The position numbers and the translations under genes were made by a program. A stretch of DNA of 52,105 nucleotides, from positions 1-52,105 of the forward strand of contig JBKCXU010000088.1 in NCBI GenBank assembly GCA_046316025.1, written 5' to 3'. The notes under the pieces are model-generated. The model was not told the DNA's origin. It was given only the letters and a program-made list of their open reading frames with translations, and did not search any database. The DNA is from JAJTHJ01 sp046316025 (GTDB lineage Bacteria > Pseudomonadota > Gammaproteobacteria > Burkholderiales > Burkholderiaceae_F). Shown here piece after piece: positions 17,186 through 25,846 of the stretch. Each line of letters starts with the position of its first letter. Position 1 is the stretch's first letter.

Positions 17186-17664
17186 GCGCGCTCGTAGGTT
17201 ACGAAGGTGAAGCCATACGGCCGCTCGCCCGTGGGCGGCCGGTGCTCGCGCTGCGTCGCGCTAAAGACTGCCGGCAGCGGCGGGAAGAACGTGTCGGCGG
17301 CAAACTCCGCGTCGATTTCGGTGGCGAGCACGCGGTCGGCGCGCGGCAGCGCCTGCGCGTAGACCTCGCCGCCGCCGATCACGAAGACTTCGGCGGCGTC
17401 GGCGCAGTCGGCCAGTGCGGCGTCGAGCGAGTCGAACACTTCCGCGCCGGCAGCCTGCAACGCGCCGTTGCGCGTGACGACGAGGTTGCGCCGCCCCGGC
17501 AGCGCGCGGCCGAGCGAATCCCAGGTCTTGCGGCCCATCACGATCGGATGGCCCATGGTCGTGCGCTTGAAGTACGCCATGTCTTCCGGCAGCCGCCAGG
17601 GCATGCGGCCGTCTTTACCGATGCCGCGCGCGCGGTCGTAGGCGACGATCAGCGAGACGCGCAT
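17182..17664 (-). CDS. folA: Dihydrofolate reductase
   Basis: The 160-residue enzyme reduces dihydrofolate to tetrahydrofolate with NADPH and is the trimethoprim target. It has the family signature VAYDRARGIGKDGRMPWRLPEDMAYFK (residues 7-33, with the PWxLPxDxxxFK loop), the MGRKTWDSLGRALPGRRNLVVTRN nucleotide site (about 43-66) and FVIGGGEVYAQALPRADRV (about 95-113). Length is normal. It begins four bases after the thyA stop on the same strand, the common thyA-folA order, because thymidylate synthesis uses up tetrahydrofolate. It converges with the MocA-like gene, overlapping its end by four bases. Confidence 0.97.
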   Translation of the reverse strand: MRVSLIVAYDRARGIGKDGRMPWRLPEDMAYFKRTTMGHPIVMGRKTWDSLGRALPGRRNLVVTRNGALQAAGAEVFDSLDAALADCADAAEVFVIGGGEVYAQALPRADRVLATEIDAEFAADTFFPPLPAVFSATQREHRPPTGERPYGFTFVTYERA

Positions 17665-17668
17665 CGGC

Positions 17669-18463
17669 TCACACCGCCACCGGCGCCTTGATCGCCGGGT
17701 GCGGGTCGTAGCCGACGATCTCGAAGTCTTCGAAGCGATAGTCGAAGATCGACCCCGGCCGGCGCTTGATTTGCAGTTGCGGATACGGCCGCGGCTCGCG
17801 CGCCAGTTGCGTCTGCACCTGCTCGACGTGGTTGTCGTAGATGTGGCAGTCGCCGCCCACCCAGACGAAGTCGCCCACGGCCAGATCGCACTGCTGCGCC
17901 ACCATGTAGGTGAGCAGGCTGTAGCTGGCGATGTTGAACGGCACGCCGAGAAAGATGTCGCAACTGCGCTGGTACAACTGGCAGCTCAGTCGCCCCTCGG
18001 CCACGTAGAACTGGAACAGCAGGTGGCAGGGCGGCAGCGCCATTTGCGGAATGTCGCCGACGTTCCAGGCCGAGACGATCAGCCGGCGCGAATCCGGGTT
18101 GCGCTTGATCTCGGCCACCACCTGCGCGATCTGGTCGATGCTGCCGCCGTCGCGCGTGGGCCAGGAGCGCCACTGCACGCCGTACACGGGGCCCAATTCG
18201 CCGTCGGCATCGGCCCACTCGTCCCAGATCGTCACGTTGTTCTCGTGCAGGTAACGGATGTTGCTCTCGCCGCGCAGAAACCACAGCAGTTCGTGGACGA
18301 TGGAGCGGATGTGCAGCTTCTTGGTGGTGACGAGCGGGAACCCTTCGCGCAGGTCGAAGCGCATCTGGTAGCCGAATACCGAGCGCGTGCCGGTGCCGGT
18401 GCGGTCGCGCTTGACCGTGCCGCGCTCGGCCACGTGGCGCATGAAGTCTTCGTATTGGCGCAT
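17669..18463 (-). CDS. thyA: Thymidylate synthase
   Basis: ThyA methylates dUMP to dTMP using methylene-tetrahydrofolate. The 264-residue product equals the E. coli length. The catalytic cysteine is Cys146 in LPPCHLLFQFYV, followed by the QRSCDIFLGVPFNIASYSLL signature and the C-terminal PHPAIKAPVAV end that closes on the substrate. The ATG at 18463 was chosen over a GTG one codon upstream because it restores the standard MRQYEDFM start. Its first base is the last base of the ccdB stop (TGATG), so thyA translation is probably coupled to the toxin gene. Confidence 0.97.
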   Translation of the reverse strand: MRQYEDFMRHVAERGTVKRDRTGTGTRSVFGYQMRFDLREGFPLVTTKKLHIRSIVHELLWFLRGESNIRYLHENNVTIWDEWADADGELGPVYGVQWRSWPTRDGGSIDQIAQVVAEIKRNPDSRRLIVSAWNVGDIPQMALPPCHLLFQFYVAEGRLSCQLYQRSCDIFLGVPFNIASYSLLTYMVAQQCDLAVGDFVWVGGDCHIYDNHVEQVQTQLAREPRPYPQLQIKRRPGSIFDYRFEDFEIVGYDPHPAIKAPVAV

Positions 18464-18777
18464 CACACTCCCGCTAGCAGATAGTCGATCGCGGAGACGA
18501 TCTCGAAACTGTGCTCGGCCAGGCTGCCGGCGCGCGCGCCCAGCAGTCGGGCCTCCACGCCGACGATGTCGGTGGTCGCCAGCACCAGCCGCTTGCCCTG
18601 CACCTCGAACACTGGGTGCAGGTACTCGATGCGCGGGCCGAACGCGCTTTGCACGACCAGTGGGATCACTACCCGGGTCGCCAGATGACGCAGGCTTTCG
18701 GCCTGCACATCGAGGTAAAAGGGCAGCGTGCGGCGCTCAGCGGCGTTGCGGTTGGCGTAAAGGTCAAATCGAGCCAC
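18463..18777 (-). CDS. ccdB: CcdB-family toxin
   Basis: The 104-residue protein matches CcdB, which poisons DNA gyrase. It shows the N-terminal FDLYANRN, the PFYLDVQAE strand, RVVIPLV near 36-42, and the C-terminal helix LAEHSFEIVSAIDYLLAGV; plasmid-type CcdB similarly ends in a helix needed for killing. The start codon is GTG at 18777, and the gene overlaps ccdA by 14 bases. It is fused by a one-base stop/start overlap to thyA. No frameshift or missing segment is apparent, so it looks intact, though chromosomal CcdB copies are often weakly active. Confidence 0.93.
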   Translation of the reverse strand: MARFDLYANRNAAERRTLPFYLDVQAESLRHLATRVVIPLVVQSAFGPRIEYLHPVFEVQGKRLVLATTDIVGVEARLLGARAGSLAEHSFEIVSAIDYLLAGV

Positions 18778-19030
18778 GGTCTTTGCGCAGGCTTTGGTTC
18801 CACATGCCGGCCTTCTCGACCCGCGTGTTGTAGGCGTCGATCGCCGCGCGGTTGCGTTCGAGCCAGGCTTCGCCTTGCAGGCGGCGTACCTCCTCGGCGA
18901 GCAGGCGGTCTACCGTTTGCGACAGGTTCAGCCCGAGTTCGCGGGCGCTCTCCAGGGTGGCGGCACTGAGCGACAAGTTGGTGGCTTTCTTGGGCGTGGA
19001 GGGGGCGGCGGTCAACATGGTCGAGTCCAT
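18764..19030 (-). CDS. ccdA: CcdA-family antitoxin
   Basis: The 88-residue protein has the CcdA layout: an N-terminal ribbon-helix-helix DNA-binding segment (KKATNLSLSAATLESARELGLNLSQTVDRLL, about 14-44) and a C-terminal acidic/aromatic tail (WLERNRAAIDAYNTRVEKAGMW, about 56-77) that wraps CcdB. CcdA neutralises the toxin and, with it, represses the operon. A second in-frame ATG four codons in (19018) is an alternative start. It is first in the ccdA-ccdB-thyA-folA run, so autoregulation by the toxin-antitoxin complex may extend to thyA and folA. Confidence 0.93.
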   Translation of the reverse strand: MDSTMLTAAPSTPKKATNLSLSAATLESARELGLNLSQTVDRLLAEEVRRLQGEAWLERNRAAIDAYNTRVEKAGMWNQSLRKDRGSI

Positions 19031-19066
19031 CGGTTATGCGCAACATTCATGCGCATTTTATGGGTT

Positions 19067-20854
19067 TCACAGATCGAACTGCAACGCCGCCAGCCGCGCG
19101 TACAGGCCGTCGCGGGCGACGAGTTGATCGTGGCGGCCGGACTCGACGATCCGCCCATGGTCGAGCACGACGATGCGGTCGGCCCGCTGCACGGTCGCCA
19201 GCCGGTGCGCAATCACGAGCGTGGTGCGGTCGCGCATCGCGGCTTCGAGCGCGCGCTGCACGATGCGTTCGCTCTCGGCATCCAGCGCGGACGTGGCTTC
19301 GTCGAGCAGCAGCAGCGGCGCGTTTTTCAGCATCGCGCGGGCGATGGCGATCCGCTGCCGCTGGCCGCCGGACAGCCGCACGCCGCGCTCGCCGAGGAAG
19401 GTTTTGTAGCCCTCGGGCAGCGCGGTGATGAACTCGTCGGCAAAGGCGGCGCGGGCGGCGGCGAACACCTCTTCATCGGTCGCCTGCGGGCGGCCGTAAC
19501 GGATGTTCTCCAGCGCGTCGGCGGAGAAAATCGTGGCGTCCTGCGGCACCAATGCGATACGGCTGCGCAGGTCGGCCAGCCGCAGTGCGGGCAGCGGCAC
19601 GCCGTCGACGCGGATGGCGCCGCCGCCGACGTCGTAGAAGCGCAGCAGCAACTGGAAGATCGTCGACTTGCCTGCACCCGAGGGGCCGACCAGCGCCACC
19701 GTCTCGCCGGCGCGGATGTCGAGCGAAAAGTCGTCGAGCACGGCACGCTGCGGGCGCGAGGGATAGGCAAAGCGCACGGCGTCGAACCGCAGGGCCACGC
19801 CGCCGTGCGGCACCGGCAGGGCGCGCGGCACCGGCGGGTCGGCGATGTCCGAGCGTGCGTCCAGCAGCTCCATCAGCCGTTCGGTCGCGCCGGAGGCGCG
19901 CAGCAAGTCTCCCCAGACTTCGGCCAGCACCGCCACCGCACCCCCGGCGAACATCACGTACAGGGCGGACTGCGCCAGTTCGCCCTCGGTCAGCCGGCCA
20001 TCGACGACGGCCTGTACGCCGAAGTAGACGCCGAAGATCAGCGCCGCGAACACGCCGATCATCACGAACGCGATCAACGCCGCGCGCGCGCCGGTGCGCC
20101 GCAGCGAGGTGCTGAAGGCGCGCTCGGCCACCGCGGCAAAGCGCTCGGTTTCCGCGCGCTCGGCGGTGAAGCTCTGCACCACCGGGATCGCGTTGAGAAT
20201 CTCGCCGGCGAGCGCGCTCGAATCCGCGATCCGGTCCTGGCTCGCGCGCGACAGCCGCTGCACGCGGCGGCCGAAGAAGACCGCCGGCAGCACCACCAGC
20301 GCCAGCACGGCGAGCACCAGCAGCATCAGCCGCGGGTTGGTGTAGACGAGCATCGCCAGCGCGCCGAGAAACAACACCCCGTTGCGCAGCCCCATCGATA
20401 CGCTGGAGCCGACGGCGTTCTGGATGACGGTGGTGTCGGTGGTCAGTCGCGACAGCGCCTCGCCGGTTTTGAGCGTCTCGAAAAACGCCGGGCTTTGCGT
20501 GAGCACGTGGCCGTAGACGTCGCGCCGCAGGTCGGTGGTCACGCGCTCGCCGAGCCAGGTCACCATGTAAAAGCGCGCCCCGGTAAACAGCGCCAGCGCC
20601 AGCGCCACCGCGGCAATGCCGCCGAACTGCGCCCGCACCGCGGCCATCCGCGCGGCGGGGTCGGCGACCTCCGCCGCGAAGCCATGGTCGATCAGTTGGC
20701 GGATCGCTGCCGGCAGCGCCAGCGTGGCCGTCGCCGAAAGCAGCAGGAACAGCAGCGCGAGCGCGATCTGCTTGCGGTAGGGCGCAAGGTAGGGCAGCAG
20801 CGCCCGCAGCGGACGCAGCGGTCTGCCTTGCGGCGGGTCGGTCTGGGCGCTCAC
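19067..20854 (-). CDS. MsbA-like ABC exporter (membrane and ATPase domains fused)
   Basis: The 595-residue half-transporter has six membrane helices (about 20-320, beginning LRALLPYLAPYRKQIALALLFLLL) and a C-terminal ATPase with Walker A VGPSGAGKST (about 388-397), a Q-loop near LVPQDATIF, signature LSGGQRQRIAIARAML (about 495-510) and Walker B LLLLDEATSALD (about 515-526). Dimers of this type export lipids, lipid A precursors or drugs. It starts with GTG at 20854, overlapping the MAPEG gene stop by four bases (GTGA), so the two are co-translated. Whether it is the essential MsbA cannot be told from this locus; no lpxK or waa gene is near. Confidence 0.9.
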   Translation of the reverse strand: MSAQTDPPQGRPLRPLRALLPYLAPYRKQIALALLFLLLSATATLALPAAIRQLIDHGFAAEVADPAARMAAVRAQFGGIAAVALALALFTGARFYMVTWLGERVTTDLRRDVYGHVLTQSPAFFETLKTGEALSRLTTDTTVIQNAVGSSVSMGLRNGVLFLGALAMLVYTNPRLMLLVLAVLALVVLPAVFFGRRVQRLSRASQDRIADSSALAGEILNAIPVVQSFTAERAETERFAAVAERAFSTSLRRTGARAALIAFVMIGVFAALIFGVYFGVQAVVDGRLTEGELAQSALYVMFAGGAVAVLAEVWGDLLRASGATERLMELLDARSDIADPPVPRALPVPHGGVALRFDAVRFAYPSRPQRAVLDDFSLDIRAGETVALVGPSGAGKSTIFQLLLRFYDVGGGAIRVDGVPLPALRLADLRSRIALVPQDATIFSADALENIRYGRPQATDEEVFAAARAAFADEFITALPEGYKTFLGERGVRLSGGQRQRIAIARAMLKNAPLLLLDEATSALDAESERIVQRALEAAMRDRTTLVIAHRLATVQRADRIVVLDHGRIVESGRHDQLVARDGLYARLAALQFDL

Positions 20855-21246
20855 GCGGCCATCGTGCGGACGATGCCCCAGGCGGCGCCCAGCAATAGCG
20901 CCAACAGTGCCAGCACCGACAGGCCAAAGCCGCCGCCACGCTTTTCCGCGGCGCGGGTGTAGGCCGCCCAATACCACAGGCGGCCGATCAGCCACAGCGC
21001 GCCGAGTGCGGCTGCCCAGGGCGCACTCCAGTACGTCGCCGCGAGCCAGAGCGCCGGCAGGAACATCACGGCGCTCTCGGTGGTGTTGACCTGCACCCGG
21101 TAGACGCGCTCGAACTCGGGAGGCCCTAGCGTGGCCGGCGGCATGATGCGGTGCTTGCCGCGCATGCGGCCGACATGCACAGCGCAGCCGAAGAGCAGCA
21201 GCAGGGTCAGCAGCGTGATGAGTGCCGGCAGCGCAGCCTGAGTCAT
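20851..21246 (-). CDS. MAPEG-family membrane protein
   Basis: The 131-residue integral membrane protein has four hydrophobic helices and the MAPEG motif PPEFERVYRVQVNTTESAVMFLPALWLAA (about residues 39-68), where E-R-x-x-R-x-x-x-N-x-x-E is the typical glutathione-binding pattern, and a later GRLWYWAAYTRAAEKR. Family members are microsomal glutathione S-transferase-like, handling lipid peroxides or electrophiles. The start MTQAALPALITL lies directly before the first helix. It is translationally coupled to the MsbA-like exporter, suggesting conjugation and export of a lipophilic compound, which is inference. Confidence 0.88.
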   Translation of the reverse strand: MTQAALPALITLLTLLLLFGCAVHVGRMRGKHRIMPPATLGPPEFERVYRVQVNTTESAVMFLPALWLAATYWSAPWAAALGALWLIGRLWYWAAYTRAAEKRGGGFGLSVLALLALLLGAAWGIVRTMAA

Positions 21247-21313
21247 CGGGGGTCTCCTGGCCTGGGGATGGGCGGATGCTACGTCAACACGACGTGCCGT
21301 CCCCGTCGCAGCG

Positions 21314-23929
21314 TTAGTTGCTGCGCTGTGCGGTCGTGGCACGGGCCACCGGGGCGCAGCGGTACACGACCTCGGGGTAGTTGTAGTCCTCCCCTTCCGG
21401 CTCGGGCGGTGTCGGCGCGACGCAGGAGTAGACCTGCCCGCTGCCGCCGGCGATGACAAAGCGCTCGATTCGCGGCTCGCCGAACAGCGTCTCGAACAGC
21501 AGCACCCGACCGGACGCATCGGGGTAGATGCGCTCGATCTTCTCGCCTTCCTTCAGATAGGTGAACTCGGGGCGCAGGCGCCCGTCCTCGCTGTCGGCGG
21601 ACGGGCGGGCGACGAAACGAGCGGTGACCCACAAGCCCTGCGCAACCACCACCCGGTGCACGTTGCCTTTGAACAAGTACACCGGACGGCCGAGGTCGTC
21701 CTCGTTCATCGCCGGGCCGGGCGCGACGACGGTCTCCCCCAGCAAGCCCTGCGGCAGCGGCAGCAGCAGATTGGCGTACGGCGGCACCGTGGTGTTGCGG
21801 CCGCCGGCGATGATGTTCTGCGGCTCGCGCGAGCGGTTGTAGACGGCCACACCCGCCTGGCCCGAAGGGGAGAAGGGGTCGATCAGCGACAGGTCGGTCG
21901 TGGTGCGGTTGAAGGCGAGCCCGTTGCCGGTCAGTGCATACATCGTATTGGCCGAGGCGAAGCCGGAGACGGTGCCGTTGGCATCGCCGGCCAGGGCGAA
22001 GTTGCTGTTCAGCGGGCCCAACTGCATTTGCAGGTTGGACGACAGCGAGGTGCGTCGGCCCGAGGTGCCGCCGCTGGCGTGCGTGGCGCTGAGCGAGAAG
22101 GAGCGCATGTAGTCGTACTGATCCTCGGCAAAGCCGGTCGACAGGCCGGCCGACAACGCCGTCTGCCCGGTCGAGTCGTAACTGCCGGTCGAAGTGGCCG
22201 ACGAGTTGGTCGCAAACTCCAGCGGGACGACGAGTGTGAGCGCGACCGAGTAGTTGCCGCTTTCGGGCGAGTAGCTGCCCAGGGCCAGCAGGCTGGCGCC
22301 CCGACCGAGGGCCGGCACCGCGAACGATCCCTGCGCCAGGGCCAACTGGCTGCGCGAGCGACCACTGAGCGAATTGAGGTAACCGAAGCTGATGGGGAAG
22401 TTGCCGTAGCCCAGGTTGACGTTCACCGATTGATACCGGGCCAGCGAGTAGCAGGCCGAGTAGCCGGGCCGCAGGCAGGTGCCGAGCGCAGCGCGCGTGT
22501 CGCGGTCTGGCGGCTGGTACCAGGTACCGGTCAGGCCCAGGCGCAAGCGGTTGTCCCAGCGTGGGCTGGCGCTCACGAACAGGCCGAGCTCGCTACCTGT
22601 GCCAAGGTTGGCCGCGACGCGGTACTGCCCGGTGGCATCGCCGACGGCGACGCCCAGACGGGACAACGAAGCCACCGTCTGTACCGCCGCCTGGACGACG
22701 AACCGCCCGCTCCCACTGTAGGTATAGGCCGCGGTCAACTGGTCGTCGTCGGTGAAGCCGATGCCGGAGGCGATAGTGTTCGCGGTGCGCAATACGCGCC
22801 CGCCGTCGATGTAGTAGTAGTGCGGGCCAAAGCGTTGCGCCGCGAGGGCGGCCAGGGACGAATCGATGTCGGGCAGGGCCTCGGCGCGCACGGTGGTTTC
22901 GCGGCCGGAGGCGTCGCGGATGATCACGTCGACGAAGCCGTCGGTGAATCCGGTAAACGGCACGAACTGATCGCCCGGCGACAGGTTGGCTTCGTGCAGT
23001 TGTACGCCGTTCCACAGGATGCGCACCAGGCTGGGACTGGTCAACTGGATGCGTACGCGTCGGCGCTGGGCGGCGGAGCCGAAGGCTTCGCCGGCCGATT
23101 TGTAGGCGAGTCCGACGACCGACGGGCGGGAAAAAAAGTACATCGCGTTGCCGGCCAGCAGGTCGGTCGGCGAGGCGGCGCGAAACAAGTCGGCGTAGGC
23201 CCGCGCACCATCGTCGTCCACCGGCACGCTGCCGGCCAACAAGTTCAGTTGCACGGTCAGATCCTTGGCCTGCACGGCACTGGGCAGAATCGTCGGCGGT
23301 GGCGTGCCCTGCAAGCGCGAGTACTGCGCACCCAGGTCGTACTCGACACGCCGGTCGGCCTTGGAGCCGATGCCGCGCAGCAGAATCGAGCCGCTGGCGG
23401 TTTGCGTCGCGTCTGTGGTGTCGGTGCCGGCCACCCGGTTGCCGCTCAGGGCAAGAAAGGTGGCGCCGAGCAACGTGTACTGGTCGGACAGCAGATCCGG
23501 CGCTTCGCGCGCCTTGGCCGACGAGGTCACGAGTTCGAGCAGATCGCCGTCCTTAGGCTGCAAACTCACCTCGGCGCAGGTCAGCGGCGCGGCGGCGATG
23601 GCCAGGCACTCGGTCTCGTTGGGCCTGAACTGTGGCCGTTCGGCGAAACCGGCGGCCGCGTTTTGCTCGAAGCCGATGCCAATGAGAAAGCGGCGAAACG
23701 CCTGCACCGACGCCGGGGCGAGGACGTAGACGCTGTCGGTGCCCTTGGCGATGAAGACGATCGCCGCACGCGGCCGTCCTTGCCAAAACAGCGTGCGGTC
23801 GGTGAGCAGCACCGCCGAGGCGGCAAAACCCGGCGGAGCGCTCTTGGCCGCCGGCGGCGGCGCCTGGGCGTGGGCGGTGGCACCGATCGCCGCCGTCAGA
23901 CCGAGCGCGTAAGGCCACCTCCAGCGCAT
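21314..23929 (-). CDS. Outer-membrane usher of a chaperone-usher pilus
   Basis: The 871-residue exported protein (signal ending in TAHA near residue 22) has usher features: an N-terminal periplasmic domain (about 25-190), then a long beta-barrel with alternating polar and aromatic strands (for example YDLGAQYSRL, GRFVVQAAVQTV, GLFVSASPRWDNRLRLGLTGTW). There is a plug-like segment with RIQLTSPSLVRILWNGVQLHEANLSPGDQFVPF (about 295-325), and C-terminal domains ending with a Cys-containing stretch. Ushers gate subunit secretion and pilus assembly. The sequence does not closely follow FimD/PapC and looks like a divergent class. It is last in a five-gene minus-strand operon after the pilins and chaperone. 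Confidence 0.85.
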   Translation of the reverse strand: MRWRWPYALGLTAAIGATAHAQAPPPAAKSAPPGFAASAVLLTDRTLFWQGRPRAAIVFIAKGTDSVYVLAPASVQAFRRFLIGIGFEQNAAAGFAERPQFRPNETECLAIAAAPLTCAEVSLQPKDGDLLELVTSSAKAREAPDLLSDQYTLLGATFLALSGNRVAGTDTTDATQTASGSILLRGIGSKADRRVEYDLGAQYSRLQGTPPPTILPSAVQAKDLTVQLNLLAGSVPVDDDGARAYADLFRAASPTDLLAGNAMYFFSRPSVVGLAYKSAGEAFGSAAQRRRVRIQLTSPSLVRILWNGVQLHEANLSPGDQFVPFTGFTDGFVDVIIRDASGRETTVRAEALPDIDSSLAALAAQRFGPHYYYIDGGRVLRTANTIASGIGFTDDDQLTAAYTYSGSGRFVVQAAVQTVASLSRLGVAVGDATGQYRVAANLGTGSELGLFVSASPRWDNRLRLGLTGTWYQPPDRDTRAALGTCLRPGYSACYSLARYQSVNVNLGYGNFPISFGYLNSLSGRSRSQLALAQGSFAVPALGRGASLLALGSYSPESGNYSVALTLVVPLEFATNSSATSTGSYDSTGQTALSAGLSTGFAEDQYDYMRSFSLSATHASGGTSGRRTSLSSNLQMQLGPLNSNFALAGDANGTVSGFASANTMYALTGNGLAFNRTTTDLSLIDPFSPSGQAGVAVYNRSREPQNIIAGGRNTTVPPYANLLLPLPQGLLGETVVAPGPAMNEDDLGRPVYLFKGNVHRVVVAQGLWVTARFVARPSADSEDGRLRPEFTYLKEGEKIERIYPDASGRVLLFETLFGEPRIERFVIAGGSGQVYSCVAPTPPEPEGEDYNYPEVVYRCAPVARATTAQRSN

Positions 23930-23957
23930 CGCCGTACCGACATCGCAGGCCGCGGCG

Positions 23958-24752
23958 TCAGCGCGCGGCGGTGGACGTTGGATTGTCGAGGTAGACGAGT
24001 TGCCGCTGCGAAGTGGCGTTCAGATCGGGCTGGAAGGCGAGCGCGATGAACGGGCTGCCGACCGCGGCTTTGATCGTCACCGACTCGTCCGGCAGCATCG
24101 ACTGGCGGGGAAAGTCGGCGATCTTCTCGCACTCCGTCGTAAAGGTGCGCGCATTGGGGCAGCCGAAGCCTTCCAGCAGATAGACGTGTCGCTGCGAACG
24201 GTTGGTGATGCGCAGCACGCCCTCGGCGCGGGACACCGCCAAACTGGTCGCCGGCAGTTCGCGCGGCGACCGCTCGCGGTTGACGGCTACGAGCGCTTCG
24301 AAGCCGAGCAGTACGGCCATGGCGCCGGCGTTGGGCTGCGCGCCGGAGAAGCCCACCTCGCCCACGTCGACCATCTTGACGTAGAAGCTCTCGGCCTTGT
24401 GCGTCATCACGCCGGGGTTGGCGATCACGCGCACCGTGAACGCCTCGTTGGGCCGCAGAGCAAACTCCGACGGATACACGCGCAGCGGACCCTGTTCGGC
24501 CGGCGCCCGCTGGCGCGCCCCGTTGGCGTCCAGTTCGACGCGCGTGATCGTGGCGCGCACGAACACCGGCGACGCGCCGCGGTTGATCGCCACGATGTTG
24601 CCGACGAAGCGATTGCCCGGATCGAGGGTGATCACGTTGGGATCGATGTTCCAACTGTCGCCCGGCCCGGCCCAGGACGGGGCTGCGGCGAGCAGCGCCG
24701 CGGCCCAGAGTCCGCGCCAGAGGGCGCCCAGGTGCTTGCATCGATTGCTCAT
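23958..24752 (-). CDS. Periplasmic pilus-assembly chaperone (PapD/CsuC-like)
   Basis: The 264-residue exported protein (signal ending SWA near residue 28) has the two-immunoglobulin-domain chaperone pattern. The first domain runs from the NIVAINRGASPVFVRATITRV strand (about 50-70) to the FTVRVIANPGVMTHKAESFYVKMVDV strand (about 108-133). This corresponds to the F1-G1 region whose alternating hydrophobics donate to pilins. The second domain ends FQPDLNATSQRQLVYLDN. Chaperones of this class fold pilins in the periplasm and deliver them to the usher. The start MSNRCKHLGALW gives a normal signal peptide. It lies between the third pilin gene and the usher gene. Confidence 0.85.
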   Translation of the reverse strand: MSNRCKHLGALWRGLWAAALLAAAPSWAGPGDSWNIDPNVITLDPGNRFVGNIVAINRGASPVFVRATITRVELDANGARQRAPAEQGPLRVYPSEFALRPNEAFTVRVIANPGVMTHKAESFYVKMVDVGEVGFSGAQPNAGAMAVLLGFEALVAVNRERSPRELPATSLAVSRAEGVLRITNRSQRHVYLLEGFGCPNARTFTTECEKIADFPRQSMLPDESVTIKAAVGSPFIALAFQPDLNATSQRQLVYLDNPTSTAAR

Positions 24753-24789
24753 GAGGACATGCTCCGCTGTAGGAAAGGGGCGTATCCGC

Positions 24790-25287
24790 TCAAAGCGGCG
24801 ACGCGATGAGGGTAACCGTATCCGCGTACGTCCCGCTGCCGGCCGCCGGGGTCTCGGCCTGTACGACCGTACGCCTGATGTTGCCGGCGCCGCACAGCCC
24901 GGCGGAGGCAACCGTTCGTCCGGCCGGGACGGTGAACGTGTTCTGTCCGGTGCGCGAGACGAGTTGCGCACCGCTGTTGTCGGCCAACGCCAGGCTCACG
25001 CGGTAGCGCAGACCGGTTCCGCTGCCGTTACGGGCCAACCAGCTGGTGCCGTCGCCCGCGGGGCCGAAGCCACTGGTCAAGGTCAACTGAACCGAGCGCC
25101 CGTCGTTGCTGACGACGCAGAAGTTCTCGACCAGTCCCGGCCCGGAGAAGCCTTCGGCATCCGAGACCTGGCCGGTCGTCGAGGCGACCGTCGGGTCGGT
25201 CAGTTGCGTCACCTGCACGTCCGCGCCGGACGTGCCGGGCGTGAGCGCCAGGCCGAGCAGCAGGACGACGACGAGGGTTGCGCGCAT
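24790..25287 (-). CDS. Pilin-like subunit 3, lacks donor-strand extension (predicted tip)
   Basis: The 165-residue protein has a signal peptide ending near residue 21 and then begins at once with VQVTQL, the first core strand. Like the other two subunits it carries ENFC (Cys57), the second cysteine in LCGAGNIRR, and the C-terminal Y-A-DTVTLIASP strand. The sister subunits have about 26 residues before this first strand; this one has about two. In chaperone-usher assembly a subunit with no N-terminal donor strand can accept but not donate, which fits a pilus-tip position. No separate receptor-binding domain is present. The tip role is inference from the alignment. Confidence 0.8.
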   Translation of the reverse strand: MRATLVVVLLLGLALTPGTSGADVQVTQLTDPTVASTTGQVSDAEGFSGPGLVENFCVVSNDGRSVQLTLTSGFGPAGDGTSWLARNGSGTGLRYRVSLALADNSGAQLVSRTGQNTFTVPAGRTVASAGLCGAGNIRRTVVQAETPAAGSGTYADTVTLIASPL

Positions 25288-25294
25288 CGTCGGC

Positions 25295-25846
25295 CTAATT
25301 CGGCGACACGGTCAGCGTGACCGTATCGGTGTACGTGAAGCCGGTCGCGGGCAGACTGTCGACCCAGAAGTGCTTCTTCAGCGTGCCGCTGCCGCAGAAC
25401 TGCGTCGCAGTCACCACGTTCGCGGCGGGGATCACCAGGACGTAACTGGCGCCCGTGGTCGGCGGATTGAAACTCTCCGACAGCGAAGGATTGGTGACGA
25501 GAAAGCCGTAGGGCAGCGTCTGACCCCCGGGCTCGCGCAGGACCCAGCCCTGCGCCGAGGTGACGGTCATGGTCACGCCCGATCCGGCGGTGTCGACAAT
25601 GCAAAACGCGTCGGTGACCCCGATCTTGCCCGGACGCGCTTCGGGGCTGCCGGAGTTTTGGTTGATCGTCGCGTCGGCCAAATTGGTGATTTGCACGTAG
25701 CGCACAGGCGGTGCCGCCGCGAAGCTCGGCGAAAACGAGCCGGTCGAGGTGCTGCCGAGCTGCCCCTGTGTGGCGGCCTGTGCAACGGGGCAGAAGGCTG
25801 CCGCGAGCACAGTGAGCACGAGCCAGGGGAAGCGCAGCCGGATCAT
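25295..25846 (-). CDS. Pilin-like subunit 2
   Basis: The 183-residue protein has a signal peptide (cleavage near AQA, residue 24) and a Thr/Ser-rich N-terminal extension of about 26 residues (ATQGQLGSTSTGSF...). The pilin core follows: VQITNLADATI, DAFCIVD (Cys82), FCGSGTLKK and the final Y-T-DTVTLTVSP strand. That last motif resembles the end of spore-coat-U-type pilins such as those of Csu pili. It lies between the other two pilin genes, seven bases before subunit 3. It is probably a structural or adaptor subunit. The extended upstream frame to 26125 is not used, as the signal peptide starts at MIRLRFPW. Confidence 0.82.
   Translation of the reverse strand: MIRLRFPWLVLTVLAAAFCPVAQAATQGQLGSTSTGSFSPSFAAAPPVRYVQITNLADATINQNSGSPEARPGKIGVTDAFCIVDTAGSGVTMTVTSAQGWVLREPGGQTLPYGFLVTNPSLSESFNPPTTGASYVLVIPAANVVTATQFCGSGTLKKHFWVDSLPATGFTYTDTVTLTVSPN

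Noticed and set aside
18794..20962. Open frame of 722 codons antisense to the MsbA-like exporter
   Set aside because: Shadow of a well-supported ABC transporter gene, with no ribosome site or recognisable domain.
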